Shown piece by piece: positions 44,961 to 54,255 of a stretch of DNA of 64,000 nucleotides. Source of the DNA: Pseudomonas sp. S35 (lineage in GTDB: Bacteria > Pseudomonadota > Gammaproteobacteria > Pseudomonadales > Pseudomonadaceae); NCBI RefSeq assembly GCF_009866765.1, contig NZ_CP019431.1, positions 6,158,001-6,222,000 on the forward strand, given 5' to 3'. A program made the translations under genes and the position numbers. The notes under the pieces are model-generated. The model did no database searches and had not been told where the DNA came from. It worked only from the letters and a program-made list of their open reading frames with translations. Positions within the stretch are counted from its first letter, which is position 1. Each line of letters begins with the position of its first letter.

Positions 44961-46388
44961 ATGTCTGCCAACGTTGCCTACCTGCAGGATTCCCAGGTGC
45001 TGGATCAACTCCAGGACCTGTTCGACACCCAACGCCGCGCCTACGCCGCCAACCCCATGCCGCCAGCCGCGCAACGCCAGCAATGGCTCAAGGCCCTGCG
45101 CGAGTTGCTCAGCGACGAACGCCAGGCGCTGATCAACGCGATCAGCCAGGACTTCAGCCACCGCAGCGCCGACGAAACCCTGTTCGCCGAATTGATGCCC
45201 AGCCTGCACGGTATTCACTACGCCAGCAAACACCTCAAGGGCTGGATGAAACCGTCCCGCCGTGCTGTAGGCATTGCTTTTCAACCCGCGTCAGCCAAAG
45301 TCATCTACCAACCGCTGGGCGTGGTCGGGGTGATCGTGCCCTGGAACTACCCGCTGTACCTGGCCATCGGGCCGTTGGTCGGTGCGTTGGCGGCGGGTAA
45401 CCGGGTGATGCTCAAGCTCAGCGAGTCCACCCCCGCCACCGGCGAACTGCTCAAAAGCCTGCTGGCGAAGATCTTTCCCGAGGACCTGGTGTGCGTGGTG
45501 CTGGGCGAGGCCGAAGTGGGCATGGCGTTTTCCAAGCTGCGCTTCGACCACCTGCTGTTCACCGGCGCTACCAGCATCGGCAAACACGTGATGCGTGCAG
45601 CGGCGGAACACCTGACGCCAGTCACCCTGGAGCTGGGCGGCAAGTCGCCAGCCATCGTGTCCGCCGATGTGCCGCTCAAGGACGCCGCCGAACGCATCGC
45701 CTTCGGCAAAGCCCTCAATGCCGGGCAAACCTGCGTGGCGCCGGACTACGTACTGGTGCCGGAAGACCGCGTCGAGGGTTTCGTCGAGGCTTACAGCAAG
45801 GCCGTTCGCGGGTTTTATCCGACCCTGACCGACAACCCGGACTACACCGCAATCATCAATGAACGGCAATTGGCTCGGCTCAATAGCTACGTCAAGGACG
45901 CCACCGACAAAGGCGCCACCCTGATCCCGCTGTACGAGCAAGGCCAGGCACGGCGCATGGCCCACAGCCTGTTGCTGAATGTCAGCGACGACATGACGGT
46001 GATGCAGGACGAAATATTCGGCCCGCTGCTGCCAATCGTGCCGTATCGCGGACTCGACCAGGCGTTTGCCTACATCAACCAACGCCCGCGCCCACTGGCC
46101 CTGTATTACTTCGGCTACAACAAGGCCGAGCAGAACCGTGTGCTGCACGAAACCCATTCCGGCGGCGTGTGCCTGAACGACACCTTGCTGCACGTGGCCC
46201 AGGACGACATGCCCTTTGGCGGCATCGGCCCCTCGGGCATGGGCCATTACCACGGCCACGAAGGCTTCCTGACCTTCAGTAAGGCCAAGGGCGTATTGGT
46301 GAAGCAGCGGCTCAACGCTGCCAAGTTGATCTACCCGCCCTACGGCAACGCTATCCAGAAGTTGATCCAGAAGCTGTTCATTCGCTGA
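44961..46388 (+). CDS. calB: Aldehyde dehydrogenase, coniferyl-aldehyde dehydrogenase type
   Basis: 475 residues. ALDH motifs: GVVGVIVPWNYPLYLAIGPL, catalytic Glu in VTLELGGKSPAIV (about residue 221), catalytic Cys in ALNAGQTCVAPDYVLVP (about residue 256), and EIFGPLLPIVPY. The subgroup matches CalB-like coniferyl aldehyde dehydrogenases, though the same enzymes oxidise medium and long-chain aldehydes. With the GMC oxidoreductase in the same operon it may convert an alcohol through the aldehyde to an acid. Confidence 0.85.
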   Translation: MSANVAYLQDSQVLDQLQDLFDTQRRAYAANPMPPAAQRQQWLKALRELLSDERQALINAISQDFSHRSADETLFAELMPSLHGIHYASKHLKGWMKPSRRAVGIAFQPASAKVIYQPLGVVGVIVPWNYPLYLAIGPLVGALAAGNRVMLKLSESTPATGELLKSLLAKIFPEDLVCVVLGEAEVGMAFSKLRFDHLLFTGATSIGKHVMRAAAEHLTPVTLELGGKSPAIVSADVPLKDAAERIAFGKALNAGQTCVAPDYVLVPEDRVEGFVEAYSKAVRGFYPTLTDNPDYTAIINERQLARLNSYVKDATDKGATLIPLYEQGQARRMAHSLLLNVSDDMTVMQDEIFGPLLPIVPYRGLDQAFAYINQRPRPLALYYFGYNKAEQNRVLHETHSGGVCLNDTLLHVAQDDMPFGGIGPSGMGHYHGHEGFLTFSKAKGVLVKQRLNAAKLIYPPYGNAIQKLIQKLFIR

Positions 46389-46416
46389 TACCGCTACCCA
46401 CGGGACAACAATAACA

Positions 46417-46962
46417 ATGAACCCTAGCCTGACTGAAACACCTGCGCTGTCGCGGCGCGGCGTCTTGAAAATCGGCCTGTGCGCCAGCGCCTTCCTGGCC
46501 ACTGCGGGGCTCGGTGCCAGCCTCAGCGGCTGCTCCAGCAGCACACCGGCCAGCGGCTTCGCGCTGTTGCGCAGCAGTGACCTGCCGTTTTTGCGCGCGG
46601 TCATTCCGGTGTTGCTCGAAGGGGTAGCCAGCGCCCAGGAAGTCGCGAACGGCGTCGAAGACACCCTGAAAAAGCTCGACTTCAGCCTGCAACACCTGTC
46701 GCCGCAGATGTTCAAGCTCACCCAGCAACTGTTCGACGTATTGGGCATGGGCATTACCCGTGGCCCATTGACCGGTATCTGGGGCAGTTGGGAGAACGCC
46801 AGCGCGGAGCAAATCCGCAATTTCCTGCACCGCTGGGAAAACAGCTACCTGAACCTGCTGCGCATGGGCCAGGGCTCGCTGCTCAAGTTGGTGATCATGG
46901 CCTGGTACTTCCAGCCGGCGTCCTGGGCCCATTGCGGCTACCCCGGTCCGCCGAAGATCTGA
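46417..46962 (+). CDS. Tat-exported lipoprotein, probable small subunit of the GMC oxidoreductase
   Basis: 181 residues. The N-terminus holds a twin-arginine signal, LSRRGVLKIGLCASAFLATA, followed by the lipobox LSGC (Cys at about residue 32), so it should be exported folded and then lipidated. The mature part is helical with no motif I recognise, ending HCGYPGPPKI. The next gene encodes a GMC flavoenzyme without its own signal peptide. Small Tat-signal subunits that carry a flavoprotein partner out of the cytoplasm are known for gluconate dehydrogenase-type complexes, and I infer the same here. Confidence 0.75.
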   Translation: MNPSLTETPALSRRGVLKIGLCASAFLATAGLGASLSGCSSSTPASGFALLRSSDLPFLRAVIPVLLEGVASAQEVANGVEDTLKKLDFSLQHLSPQMFKLTQQLFDVLGMGITRGPLTGIWGSWENASAEQIRNFLHRWENSYLNLLRMGQGSLLKLVIMAWYFQPASWAHCGYPGPPKI

Positions 46963-46999
46963 TCTGCATCCCCCACAATAAAAACAAGAGACGACCCTG

Positions 47000-48595
47000 A
47001 TGCCCGTACCCGATCTGTTCCGCGAAGGCCTGGCCCGTGGCTGGAAAACCCACAACGGCGCCGCCCTCGACAATGACCTGACCCTGGAAGCCGACGTCGC
47101 CATCATCGGCAGCGGCGCCGGTGGCGGCACCACGGCTGAGATCCTCAGCGCCGCCGGCTACAAGGTGCTGCTGATCGAAGAAGGCCCGCTCAAGACCAGC
47201 AGCGATTTCAAGTTGCTCGAAGACGAGGCCTACACCAGCCTGTACCAAGAAGGCATCGGCCGCATGAGCAAGGACGGCGCGATCACCATCCTGCAAGGCC
47301 GGGCGGTGGGCGGCACTACGTTGATCAACTGGACCTCCAGTTTCCGCACCCCGGACGCCACCCTCGCCCACTGGGCCAGCGAATATGCGGTCAAAGGCCA
47401 CAGCAGCGCCGAAATGGCGCCGTGGTTCGAGAAGATGGAGCAACGCCTGGGCATCGCGCCCTGGGCCATACCACCGAACGCCAACAATGACGTGATCCGC
47501 AAAGGCTGCGAAAAGCTCGGCTATAGCTGGCATGTGATCCCACGCAATGTGCGTGGCTGTTTCAACCTGGGCTATTGCGGCATGGGTTGCCCGGTGAACG
47601 CCAAGCAATCGATGCTGGTGACCACCATCCCGTCCACCCTGGAGAAGGGCGGCGAGTTGCTCTACCTGGCCCGCGCCGAGCAGCTCAAATACAGCGGCGA
47701 CACCATCAGCAGCCTGGAATGCGTGGCAATGGATGAGCGCTGCGTATCGCCGACCGGGCGCAAGATCACGGTGAAAGCCAAGCATTACGTGCTGTCGGGC
47801 GGCGGTATCAACAGCCCGGCACTGCTGATGCGCTCGGATGCACCCGACCCGCACTCGCGGCTGGGCAAGCGCACCTTTTTGCACTTGGTGAATTTCTCCG
47901 CCGCGCTGTTCGATGAAGTGATCAACCCGTTCTACGGCGCACCGCAGTCGATCTACTCCGATCACTTTCAATGGCAGGACGGCACCACCGGCAAAATGTC
48001 CTACAAGCTGGAGGCGCCACCCTTACATCCCGCGTTGGCCAGCACCTTGCTTGGGGGCTATGGCACGCAAAACGCTCTGGACATGAGCCAACTGCCCAAC
48101 ACCCACGCCATGCTCGCCCTGCTGCGCGACGGTTTTCACCCCGACAGCCCGGGCGGCAACGTGGAACTGCGCGCCGACGGCACACCGGTGCTCGACTATC
48201 AGGTGTCGCCATACGCTTGGGATGGCCTGCGCCGCGCCTTCCACAGCATGGCCGAGATCCAGTTTGCGGCGGGGGCCACGTCAGTCAAACCGCTGCACCA
48301 CGATGCACGCTACGTCAAAAACCTGGCCGAAGCTCGTACGCTGATCGACGGGTTGAACCTGGAACTGCACCGCACCTGCTTGGGCAGCGCCCATGTAATG
48401 GGCGGTTGCGCCATGGGTGAAGACCCGAAAAACGCCGTGGCCGACAGCCTTGGCCGGCATCACCAATTGCGCAACCTGTCGATCCACGATGGCTCGCTGT
48501 TCCCCACCAGCATTGGGGCCAACCCGCAATTATCGGTGTACGGATTGACCGCCCAATTGGCGACCGCATTGGCCGAACGTCTGAAAACAGCGTGA
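47000..48595 (+). CDS. GMC-family FAD-dependent alcohol oxidoreductase
   Basis: 531 residues. FAD-binding fold VAIIGSGAGGGTTAEILSAA (about residues 31-50), GMC signature AVGGTTLINWTSSFRTP, and the C-terminal catalytic region LHRTCLGSAHVMGGCAMGED with SIHDGSLFPTSIGANPQLSVYG (split here: SIHDGSLFPT, ANPQLSVYG). A conserved CFNLGYCGMGCPVNAK cluster with three Cys is present, as in membrane-linked alcohol dehydrogenases of this group. It has no signal peptide. With calB and the Tat lipoprotein it probably forms an alcohol-to-acid oxidation system at the membrane. Confidence 0.88.
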   Translation: MPVPDLFREGLARGWKTHNGAALDNDLTLEADVAIIGSGAGGGTTAEILSAAGYKVLLIEEGPLKTSSDFKLLEDEAYTSLYQEGIGRMSKDGAITILQGRAVGGTTLINWTSSFRTPDATLAHWASEYAVKGHSSAEMAPWFEKMEQRLGIAPWAIPPNANNDVIRKGCEKLGYSWHVIPRNVRGCFNLGYCGMGCPVNAKQSMLVTTIPSTLEKGGELLYLARAEQLKYSGDTISSLECVAMDERCVSPTGRKITVKAKHYVLSGGGINSPALLMRSDAPDPHSRLGKRTFLHLVNFSAALFDEVINPFYGAPQSIYSDHFQWQDGTTGKMSYKLEAPPLHPALASTLLGGYGTQNALDMSQLPNTHAMLALLRDGFHPDSPGGNVELRADGTPVLDYQVSPYAWDGLRRAFHSMAEIQFAAGATSVKPLHHDARYVKNLAEARTLIDGLNLELHRTCLGSAHVMGGCAMGEDPKNAVADSLGRHHQLRNLSIHDGSLFPTSIGANPQLSVYGLTAQLATALAERLKTA

Positions 48596-48629
48596 AAAAA
48601 CGTTCGATACGCGGCCTCTATCTACATAA

Positions 48630-49532
<903 letters not shown>

Positions 49533-49558
49533 GCTTCTTTACTGCCTGTAAGGGCCTC

Positions 49559-49632
49559 ATCGGGGGCAAGCCCCCTCCCACATTTTGAGTCTATTCACAA
49601 ATCAAAGTGTGTGAGGGGGCTTGCCCCCGATA
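49559..49632. repeat. REPIN between convergent fdx and mutM
   Basis: ATCGGGGGCAAGCCCCC with TCCCACATTTT and, about 25 bp on, GTGTGAGGGGGCTTGCCCCC with GAT in inverted orientation. Confidence 0.88.
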
Positions 49633-49656
49633 GCGATATCAGCCACTACACAGCGA

Positions 49657-50469
49657 TCAGCCCTGACACCTCGGGCAAAACACACTCGCCCGCTGCCCCA
49701 GCACGACATTGCGCAGTTCAGTCCCGCAGACCTTGCACGCCTCGCCTCCCCGGCCATAGACGAATAGCTCCTGCTGGAAATACCCCGGCTGCCCGTCACC
49801 ACCGATAAAGTCCCGCAAGGTTGTACCGCCACGCTCGATGGCGGCCGCCAGCACGCGCTTGATCTCAATCGCCAGCCTCAGATACCGCGCCCGCGAAATG
49901 CCGCCGGCCTCGCGACGCGGATCAATCCCCGCCGCAAACAGCGCTTCGGTCGCGTAGATATTGCCCACGCCCACCACCACCGCGTTGTCCATGATGAACG
50001 GCTTCACCGCCATCGACCGTTTGCGGGACAGCTGGAACAAGCGCTCGCCGTCAAACAGATCGGTCAACGGTTCCGGCCCCAGGCGCAGCAACAACTCATG
50101 GTTATGCGGGTCCTGGCTCCAGAGCATCGCACCAAAGCGCCGTGGGTCGGTGTAACGCAGGGCCATGCCCGATTCCAGCTCGATATCCACATGCTCATGC
50201 TTGGCCGCCGGCATGCCGACTTCCACCAGACGCAGGTTGCCCGACATGCCCAAGTGGCTGATCAAGGTGCCCACTTCGGCATTGATCAACAGGTATTTGG
50301 CCCGCCGCTCCACCAGCACGATGCGCTGCCCGGACAGGCGCACATCCAGGTCTTCCGGGATCGGCCAGCGCAGACGCCGCTCACGCACCACTACGCGGCT
50401 GACGCGCTGGCCTTCCAAGTGCGGCGCAATCCCGCGGCGGGTGGTTTCGACTTCAGGTAACTCGGGCAT
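49657..50469 (-). CDS. mutM: Formamidopyrimidine-DNA glycosylase
   Basis: 270 residues. The required N-terminal [13 protein letters not shown] gives the catalytic Pro2/Glu3. The H2TH region includes [14 protein letters not shown], and the C-terminal zinc finger has [25 protein letters not shown] with four Cys. It removes 8-oxoguanine from DNA. It is followed upstream by an HDOD gene on the same strand, 21 bp away. Confidence 0.97.
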   Translation of the reverse strand: MPELPEVETTRRGIAPHLEGQRVSRVVVRERRLRWPIPEDLDVRLSGQRIVLVERRAKYLLINAEVGTLISHLGMSGNLRLVEVGMPAAKHEHVDIELESGMALRYTDPRRFGAMLWSQDPHNHELLLRLGPEPLTDLFDGERLFQLSRKRSMAVKPFIMDNAVVVGVGNIYATEALFAAGIDPRREAGGISRARYLRLAIEIKRVLAAAIERGGTTLRDFIGGDGQPGYFQQELFVYGRGGEACKVCGTELRNVVLGQRASVFCPRCQG

Positions 50470-50490
50470 GCGTACCTCTTGAAGGAAGGG

Positions 50491-51357
50491 TCAGTGTGCG
50501 CCCAGTTCGCGGATCGACAACTTCATGCTTTCGAAGTCGTACTCCGACAGGCCAACGTAATCCAGCACCAGAGGGCCGACGGCATTCCACTCGTGGTCCA
50601 CCGACTGGTTGCCCAGTACCCGATAGGACGAACAGATGTGCTCGGCCATCTTCAGGATCGCCAGCAGGTTTTTCACCTGCGGGGTGCGTGCCGACTCATC
50701 GCTGAAAATCGCCAGGGCGTTGTGGTGGTTGGCGATGGCGTCGGTCACGTGCTCCGGCAGGCGCCACGATTTGGCGGTGTAGTAACCGACCACGGCATGG
50801 TTGGTGTTGAACGCGTTGTTTTCGGTATCGACCACGCGGCAGTCGGTGCCGGCGTTGGCGTAGGCCTGCTCCAGCACCGTCATATAGTTGGGAAATCGCT
50901 TGAGCATCAACGGCACGCCGCAATCGTGGAACAGGCCCAAGGCGTAGGCCTCGTCGACTGCCTGGGAGCCCGTGCGCTTGGCCAGGGTGAGGCAGGTCAT
51001 GGCCACGTCCTGGGCCGTGTCCCAGAAGCGGTTGAGGGTGACGATGGTGTCGTCGCTCATCTCGCCCCGGATCGACTGCGCGTTGATCAGGTTGATGATC
51101 GACCGGCTGCCCAGCAGGTTCACCGCACGCTGGATCGAGGCGATCTTGTTGCTCAGGCCGTAATAGGGCGAGTTGACGATCTTGAGCAGTGCGCCGGACA
51201 AGCCGGGGTCCTGGGAGATCAACCGGGCGATCACTTCCAGGTCCGGGTCGGGCATGTACTGCTCCATCTGCAAATCCACCATGATTTGCGGTTGGGGCGG
51301 CACGCTGATGCCTTGCAGGGCCTGTTGGATCTGTTCGGCGGAAAGCTCTTGGGACAT
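50491..51357 (-). CDS. HDOD-domain signalling protein
   Basis: 288 residues, nearly all one HDOD domain: RLISQDPGLSGALLKIVNSPYYG, IQRAVNLLGSRSIINLI, LGLFHDCGVPLML and VVGYYTAKSWRLPEHVTDAI, where AIANHHN follows. HDOD proteins are regulatory relatives of HD phosphohydrolases and usually lack activity. I cannot assign a pathway. It may be cotranscribed with mutM. Confidence 0.88.
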   Translation of the reverse strand: MSQELSAEQIQQALQGISVPPQPQIMVDLQMEQYMPDPDLEVIARLISQDPGLSGALLKIVNSPYYGLSNKIASIQRAVNLLGSRSIINLINAQSIRGEMSDDTIVTLNRFWDTAQDVAMTCLTLAKRTGSQAVDEAYALGLFHDCGVPLMLKRFPNYMTVLEQAYANAGTDCRVVDTENNAFNTNHAVVGYYTAKSWRLPEHVTDAIANHHNALAIFSDESARTPQVKNLLAILKMAEHICSSYRVLGNQSVDHEWNAVGPLVLDYVGLSEYDFESMKLSIRELGAH

Positions 51358-51442
51358 AAGTACACACTCTTGGCTAGGCGGGGATTCTAACCCCTAAGCA
51401 AAGCTGACCGACACCTCAAAAACCGGATGGGCGCCGGACCAA

Positions 51443-51531
51443 ATGTGGGAGCTGGCTTGCCTGCGATTGGATCACCGCCGTACGTCAGATACAGCGCGCC
51501 GCCTGCATCGCAGGCAAGCCAGCTCCCACAT
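51443..51531. repeat. REPIN of the GTGGGAGCTGGCTTGCCTGC family
   Basis: ATGTGGGAGCTGGCTTGCC with TGCGAT and, 40 bp on, ATCGCAGGCAAGCCAGCTCC with CACAT in inverted orientation. A sister family to the GGGGGCTTGCCCCC repeats, differing in the stem. Confidence 0.88.
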
Positions 51532-51581
51532 GAACCGGTGCGCAACAGGTATACTCCCGCTCTTTTTTCCGGAGCGACGTC

Positions 51582-52778
51582 ATGTCCCTGCCAAGCCTGC
51601 GTCTCAAAGCCAACGCCGATCGTCGTTTGCGCAACGGCCACCTGTGGGTCTACAGCAACGAAATCGACGTGGCCGCCACCCCACTTCACGGCTTCCAGGC
51701 AGGCGACCAGGCAATCCTGGAAGCGGCCGGCGGCAAGACCCTGGGCATCGTGGCCATGAGCCCGAACAACCTGATCTGCGCCCGTCTGCTGTCGCGTGAC
51801 ATCAAGTTGCCGCTGGACAAGTCGCTGCTGGTGCACCGCATCAACGTTGCCCTGTCCCTGCGTGATCGCCTGTTCGACAAGCCGTTCTACCGCCTGGTCT
51901 ACGGCGATTCCGACCTGCTGCCGGGCCTGGTGGTCGACCGTTTCGGCGACATCCTGGTGGTGCAGATCGCTTCGGCGACCATGGAAGCCCATAAAGAAGA
52001 CGTGATCGCTGCGCTGACCCAAGTGCTCAAGCCAAGCGGCATCCTGTTCAAGAACGACTCCGCCGCACGCGACGCCGAAGGCCTCAACCGCTACGTCGAA
52101 ACCGTATTCGGCCTGGTGCCGGAGTGGGTTGCGCTGGAAGAGAACGGCGTGAAATTCGAAGCCCCGGTGATCCAGGGCCAGAAAACCGGCTGGTTCTACG
52201 ACCACCGCATGAACCGCGCGCGCCTGGCCCCATACGCCAAAGGCAAACGCGTACTCGACCTGTACAGCTACATCGGCGGCTGGGGCGTGCAGGCTGCAGC
52301 CTTCGGCGCCAGTGAAGTGTTCTGCGTCGATGCATCCGCCTTCGCCCTCGACGGCGTCGAGCGCAACGCTGCGCTGAACGGCGTTGCCGAGAAGATGACC
52401 TGCATCGAAGGCGACGTCTTCGAAGCCCTGAAGGAACTGAAAGCCAGCGAAGAGCGTTTCGACGTGATCGTCGCCGACCCACCGGCCTTCATCAAACGCA
52501 AAAAAGACATGAAAAACGGCGAAGGCGCCTACCGCCGCCTCAACGAGCAAGCCATGCGCCTGCTCAGCAAGGACGGCATCCTGGTCAGCGCTTCGTGCTC
52601 CATGCACCTGCCGGAAGACGACCTGCAAAACATCCTGCTCACCAGCGCCCGCCACCTGGACCGCAATATCCAGATGCTCGAACGCGGCGGCCAGGGCCCG
52701 GATCATCCGGTGCACCCGGCGATTGTCGAGACGCGGTACATCAAGAGCATTACGTGCCGGTTGTTGCCAAACAGCTGA
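51582..52778 (+). CDS. Class I SAM-dependent rRNA methyltransferase, RlmI type
   Basis: 398 residues. N-terminal PUA domain (LKANADRRLRNGHLWVYSNE), central EEHAD-like domain (GDSDLLPGLVVDRFGDILVV), and a C-terminal Rossmann methyltransferase with VLDLYSYIGGWGVQAAAFGA (SAM site) and VIVADPPAFIKRKKDM (catalytic). The family makes m5C in 23S rRNA (RlmI). The last codons overlap an inverted repeat that may terminate the transcript just before the AT-rich insert. Confidence 0.9.
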   Translation: MSLPSLRLKANADRRLRNGHLWVYSNEIDVAATPLHGFQAGDQAILEAAGGKTLGIVAMSPNNLICARLLSRDIKLPLDKSLLVHRINVALSLRDRLFDKPFYRLVYGDSDLLPGLVVDRFGDILVVQIASATMEAHKEDVIAALTQVLKPSGILFKNDSAARDAEGLNRYVETVFGLVPEWVALEENGVKFEAPVIQGQKTGWFYDHRMNRARLAPYAKGKRVLDLYSYIGGWGVQAAAFGASEVFCVDASAFALDGVERNAALNGVAEKMTCIEGDVFEALKELKASEERFDVIVADPPAFIKRKKDMKNGEGAYRRLNEQAMRLLSKDGILVSASCSMHLPEDDLQNILLTSARHLDRNIQMLERGGQGPDHPVHPAIVETRYIKSITCRLLPNS

Positions 52779-52809
52779 CCCCATCTGAAAGGGGACTCCA
52801 AATGGGGTC
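52777..52809 (+). terminator. Inverted repeat at the end of the methyltransferase gene
   Basis: GACCCCAT (52777-52784) and ATGGGGTC (52802-52809) are perfectly complementary with a 17-base loop, the left arm overlapping the stop codon. It lacks a following T-run, so termination is possible but weakly supported. It marks the left edge of the AT-rich block. Confidence 0.4.
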
Positions 52810-52947
52810 TCCCAAACTTTACTACTCTCAAATCATCACACTCGACAGCCTTTTAACAGCAGCCAATTAAACATAAAACGAAAAGCCTGCTGTATTCTGT
52901 AGTACAACTCCGACAAAAAAACTCGAAGATTCTTACGCAATTTTTTC

Positions 52948-52975
52948 TTGAAAATTCATAATTAACTCCTATGAT
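52948..52975 (+). promoter_or_regulatory. Sigma-70-like promoter for the peptide-modification cluster
   Basis: TTGAAA at 52948-52953 and TATGAT at 52970-52975 with a 16-base spacer, one mismatch each from TTGACA and TATAAT. Transcription would begin near 52982, about 57 bases before the small peptide ATG. The flanking sequence is very AT-rich, so chance matches are more likely than elsewhere in the genome. Confidence 0.6.
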
Positions 52976-52981
52976 TTCAAT

Positions 52982-53001
52982 TATCACCTTCGCCGGTGAT
53001 A
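52982..53001 (+). promoter_or_regulatory. 5' leader stem-loop
   Basis: TATCACC-TTCGCC-GGTGATA forms a perfect 7-bp hairpin with a 6-base loop at the predicted transcript start. It could protect the mRNA 5' end or be a protein-binding palindrome. Function is inference. Confidence 0.5.
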
Positions 53002-53038
53002 TTAAACTCAAATCGAGCTACATCAAGGAGATCCAAAA

Positions 53039-53110
53039 ATGAAAACAATCAACCTGGAAACTTCTCACATTGCCAACTTAGCTTTCGTAGTAGCGCCGAA
53101 AGCCCGCTAA
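53039..53110 (+). CDS. 23-residue peptide, candidate RiPP precursor
   Basis: An ATG with an excellent ribosome binding site (AAGGAG at 53025-53030, 8 bases upstream) opens a 23-codon frame ending in TAA. The peptide begins MKTINLETSH and ends AFVVAPKAR; it has Thr3, Thr8, Ser9, Lys21 and Arg23 and no Cys, Trp or Tyr. It precedes, in the same direction, genes for a SagB-like dehydrogenase, an AurF-like diiron oxygenase and an exporter, and is separated from them by a stem-loop. That is the usual layout for a precursor peptide expressed above its modifying enzymes. It is too short for most gene callers. A leader peptide controlling translation of the downstream genes is the main alternative. 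No homologue is known to me. Confidence 0.6.
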   Translation: MKTINLETSHIANLAFVVAPKAR

Positions 53111-53116
53111 GAAAAT

Positions 53117-53151
53117 GAAACGCTGGGGAGTGCCGGCCACCCAGCGCTTTC
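53117..53151 (+). promoter_or_regulatory. Stem-loop between peptide gene and dehydrogenase gene
   Basis: GAAA-CGCTGGG (53117-53127) pairs with CCCAGCG-C-TTTC (53140-53151) with a single bulged C and a 12-base loop. There is no T-run after it. Hairpins here commonly stabilise or partly terminate the transcript so the precursor is made in excess. The role is inferred. Confidence 0.55.
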
Positions 53152-53173
53152 AGAATAAATGGAAGGCAAGTCA

Positions 53174-54250
53174 ATGCAAATAGCCCCTTATATATTCATT
53201 CTCCCCCGAACACCGGCCACGGTAGTGTGGGACTATAAAAACCATAAACAGTTCGAGTTAAACCTGGCCTACTCAATACGGCTCACCGAGCTGATAAACA
53301 ACCCAGACAACTTTGATAACTCAAGCCCAATAGACGCTCAGTTATTCGCAGCAGGAATATTGACAACCCTCGCATCCGAGCGCCTTATTTGGGGCTGGGA
53401 TGAACTATCAAAAATCTTTCATATTGGCACCAAGAACATTCCTTGCAGCCACGTACCCGAAAACACTGCTGAATGGGCGAGCATCTATCTTGAACACTGT
53501 AAGAAAACACTAGACATCCCTCCTCCTCTAGCCCGAACATCCATCAAGCACGTTGACGCCCCTTTAATTCACCTACCAACGCCACTTAAACTACCAGAGC
53601 ACTCACTTATACATGTTTTATTTATCCGAAAAACCTGCCGCACCTTCACGGGCGAACCTGTATCTTTACAGGCCATAAGTACGATCCTTTACCTATGCTT
53701 AGGTTATTTAAAAGAAAGAATAAACACTATTGATGAAAGCGTCGCGCAAGGCCTTGAGGCACGAAGAAGCAGCCCATCTGGGGGAGGATTAAACGCATGC
53801 GAAGGTTTTCTGTATGCTCAAAATATAGAGGGTTTGCAACCCGGAATCTACGCTTATAACGCAGCGGAGCACACGCTGAGCCTCGTTAACCAACAGATTA
53901 ATCAGTCATTAGGACATGTGCTATCAGGACAGCACTTCATCAACAATCTTCCAGCGGGTCTTTTCATCACTTGCCGATTCGACAAACTGTGGTGGAAATA
54001 TGAACACTCGCGAGCTTATCGGATGGCCTATGTCGAAGCAGGTCATATCTCACAAACCTTTCAATTAGTCGCGACCGCGCTGGGACTGAGCACTTGGTTG
54101 ACTGGCGCGCTGACAGACCATCAGGTCGAATCATTGTTAAATATTGAAGAAAACAACCCTGAACAAGCCTTATTTTTTCTTGGGTGCGGTAAAAGCGACG
54201 GACAAGTAATGTGCAAAGAACTGAAATCACTGTTGAACAACCGAGGGTAG
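53174..54250 (+). CDS. SagB/ThcOx-family FMN-dependent dehydrogenase (nitroreductase fold)
   Basis: 358 residues. The nitroreductase core is in the second half: FIRKTCRTFTGEPVSLQAIS at 150-169 (FMN phosphate Arg region), EARRSSPSGGGLNACEGFLY at 195-214 (the P-S-G-G motif of SagB), GLQPGIYAYNAAEHTL at 220-235, and AYVEAGHISQTFQLVATALG at 285-304. The first ~130 residues (VVWDYKNHKQFELN...) resemble the N-terminal region of peptide-modifying SagB relatives and may bind substrate. Such enzymes oxidise azolines to azoles or desaturate amino acids in peptides. No YcaO cyclodehydratase is nearby, so azole formation is not implied. Start chosen at ATG 53174 after GGAAGG; an ATG at 53159 adds five residues. 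Confidence 0.82.
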   Translation: MQIAPYIFILPRTPATVVWDYKNHKQFELNLAYSIRLTELINNPDNFDNSSPIDAQLFAAGILTTLASERLIWGWDELSKIFHIGTKNIPCSHVPENTAEWASIYLEHCKKTLDIPPPLARTSIKHVDAPLIHLPTPLKLPEHSLIHVLFIRKTCRTFTGEPVSLQAISTILYLCLGYLKERINTIDESVAQGLEARRSSPSGGGLNACEGFLYAQNIEGLQPGIYAYNAAEHTLSLVNQQINQSLGHVLSGQHFINNLPAGLFITCRFDKLWWKYEHSRAYRMAYVEAGHISQTFQLVATALGLSTWLTGALTDHQVESLLNIEENNPEQALFFLGCGKSDGQVMCKELKSLLNNRG

Positions 54251-54255
54251 CGCGC

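Noticed and set aside
52802..52870. 22-codon frame (starts MGSPKLYY) before the candidate promoter of the insert
   Set aside because: An AAAGGGG lies upstream, but the start codon is inside an inverted repeat, the frame precedes the best promoter, and it is an extension of a shadow frame of the methyltransferase gene. Kept only as a weak alternative precursor.
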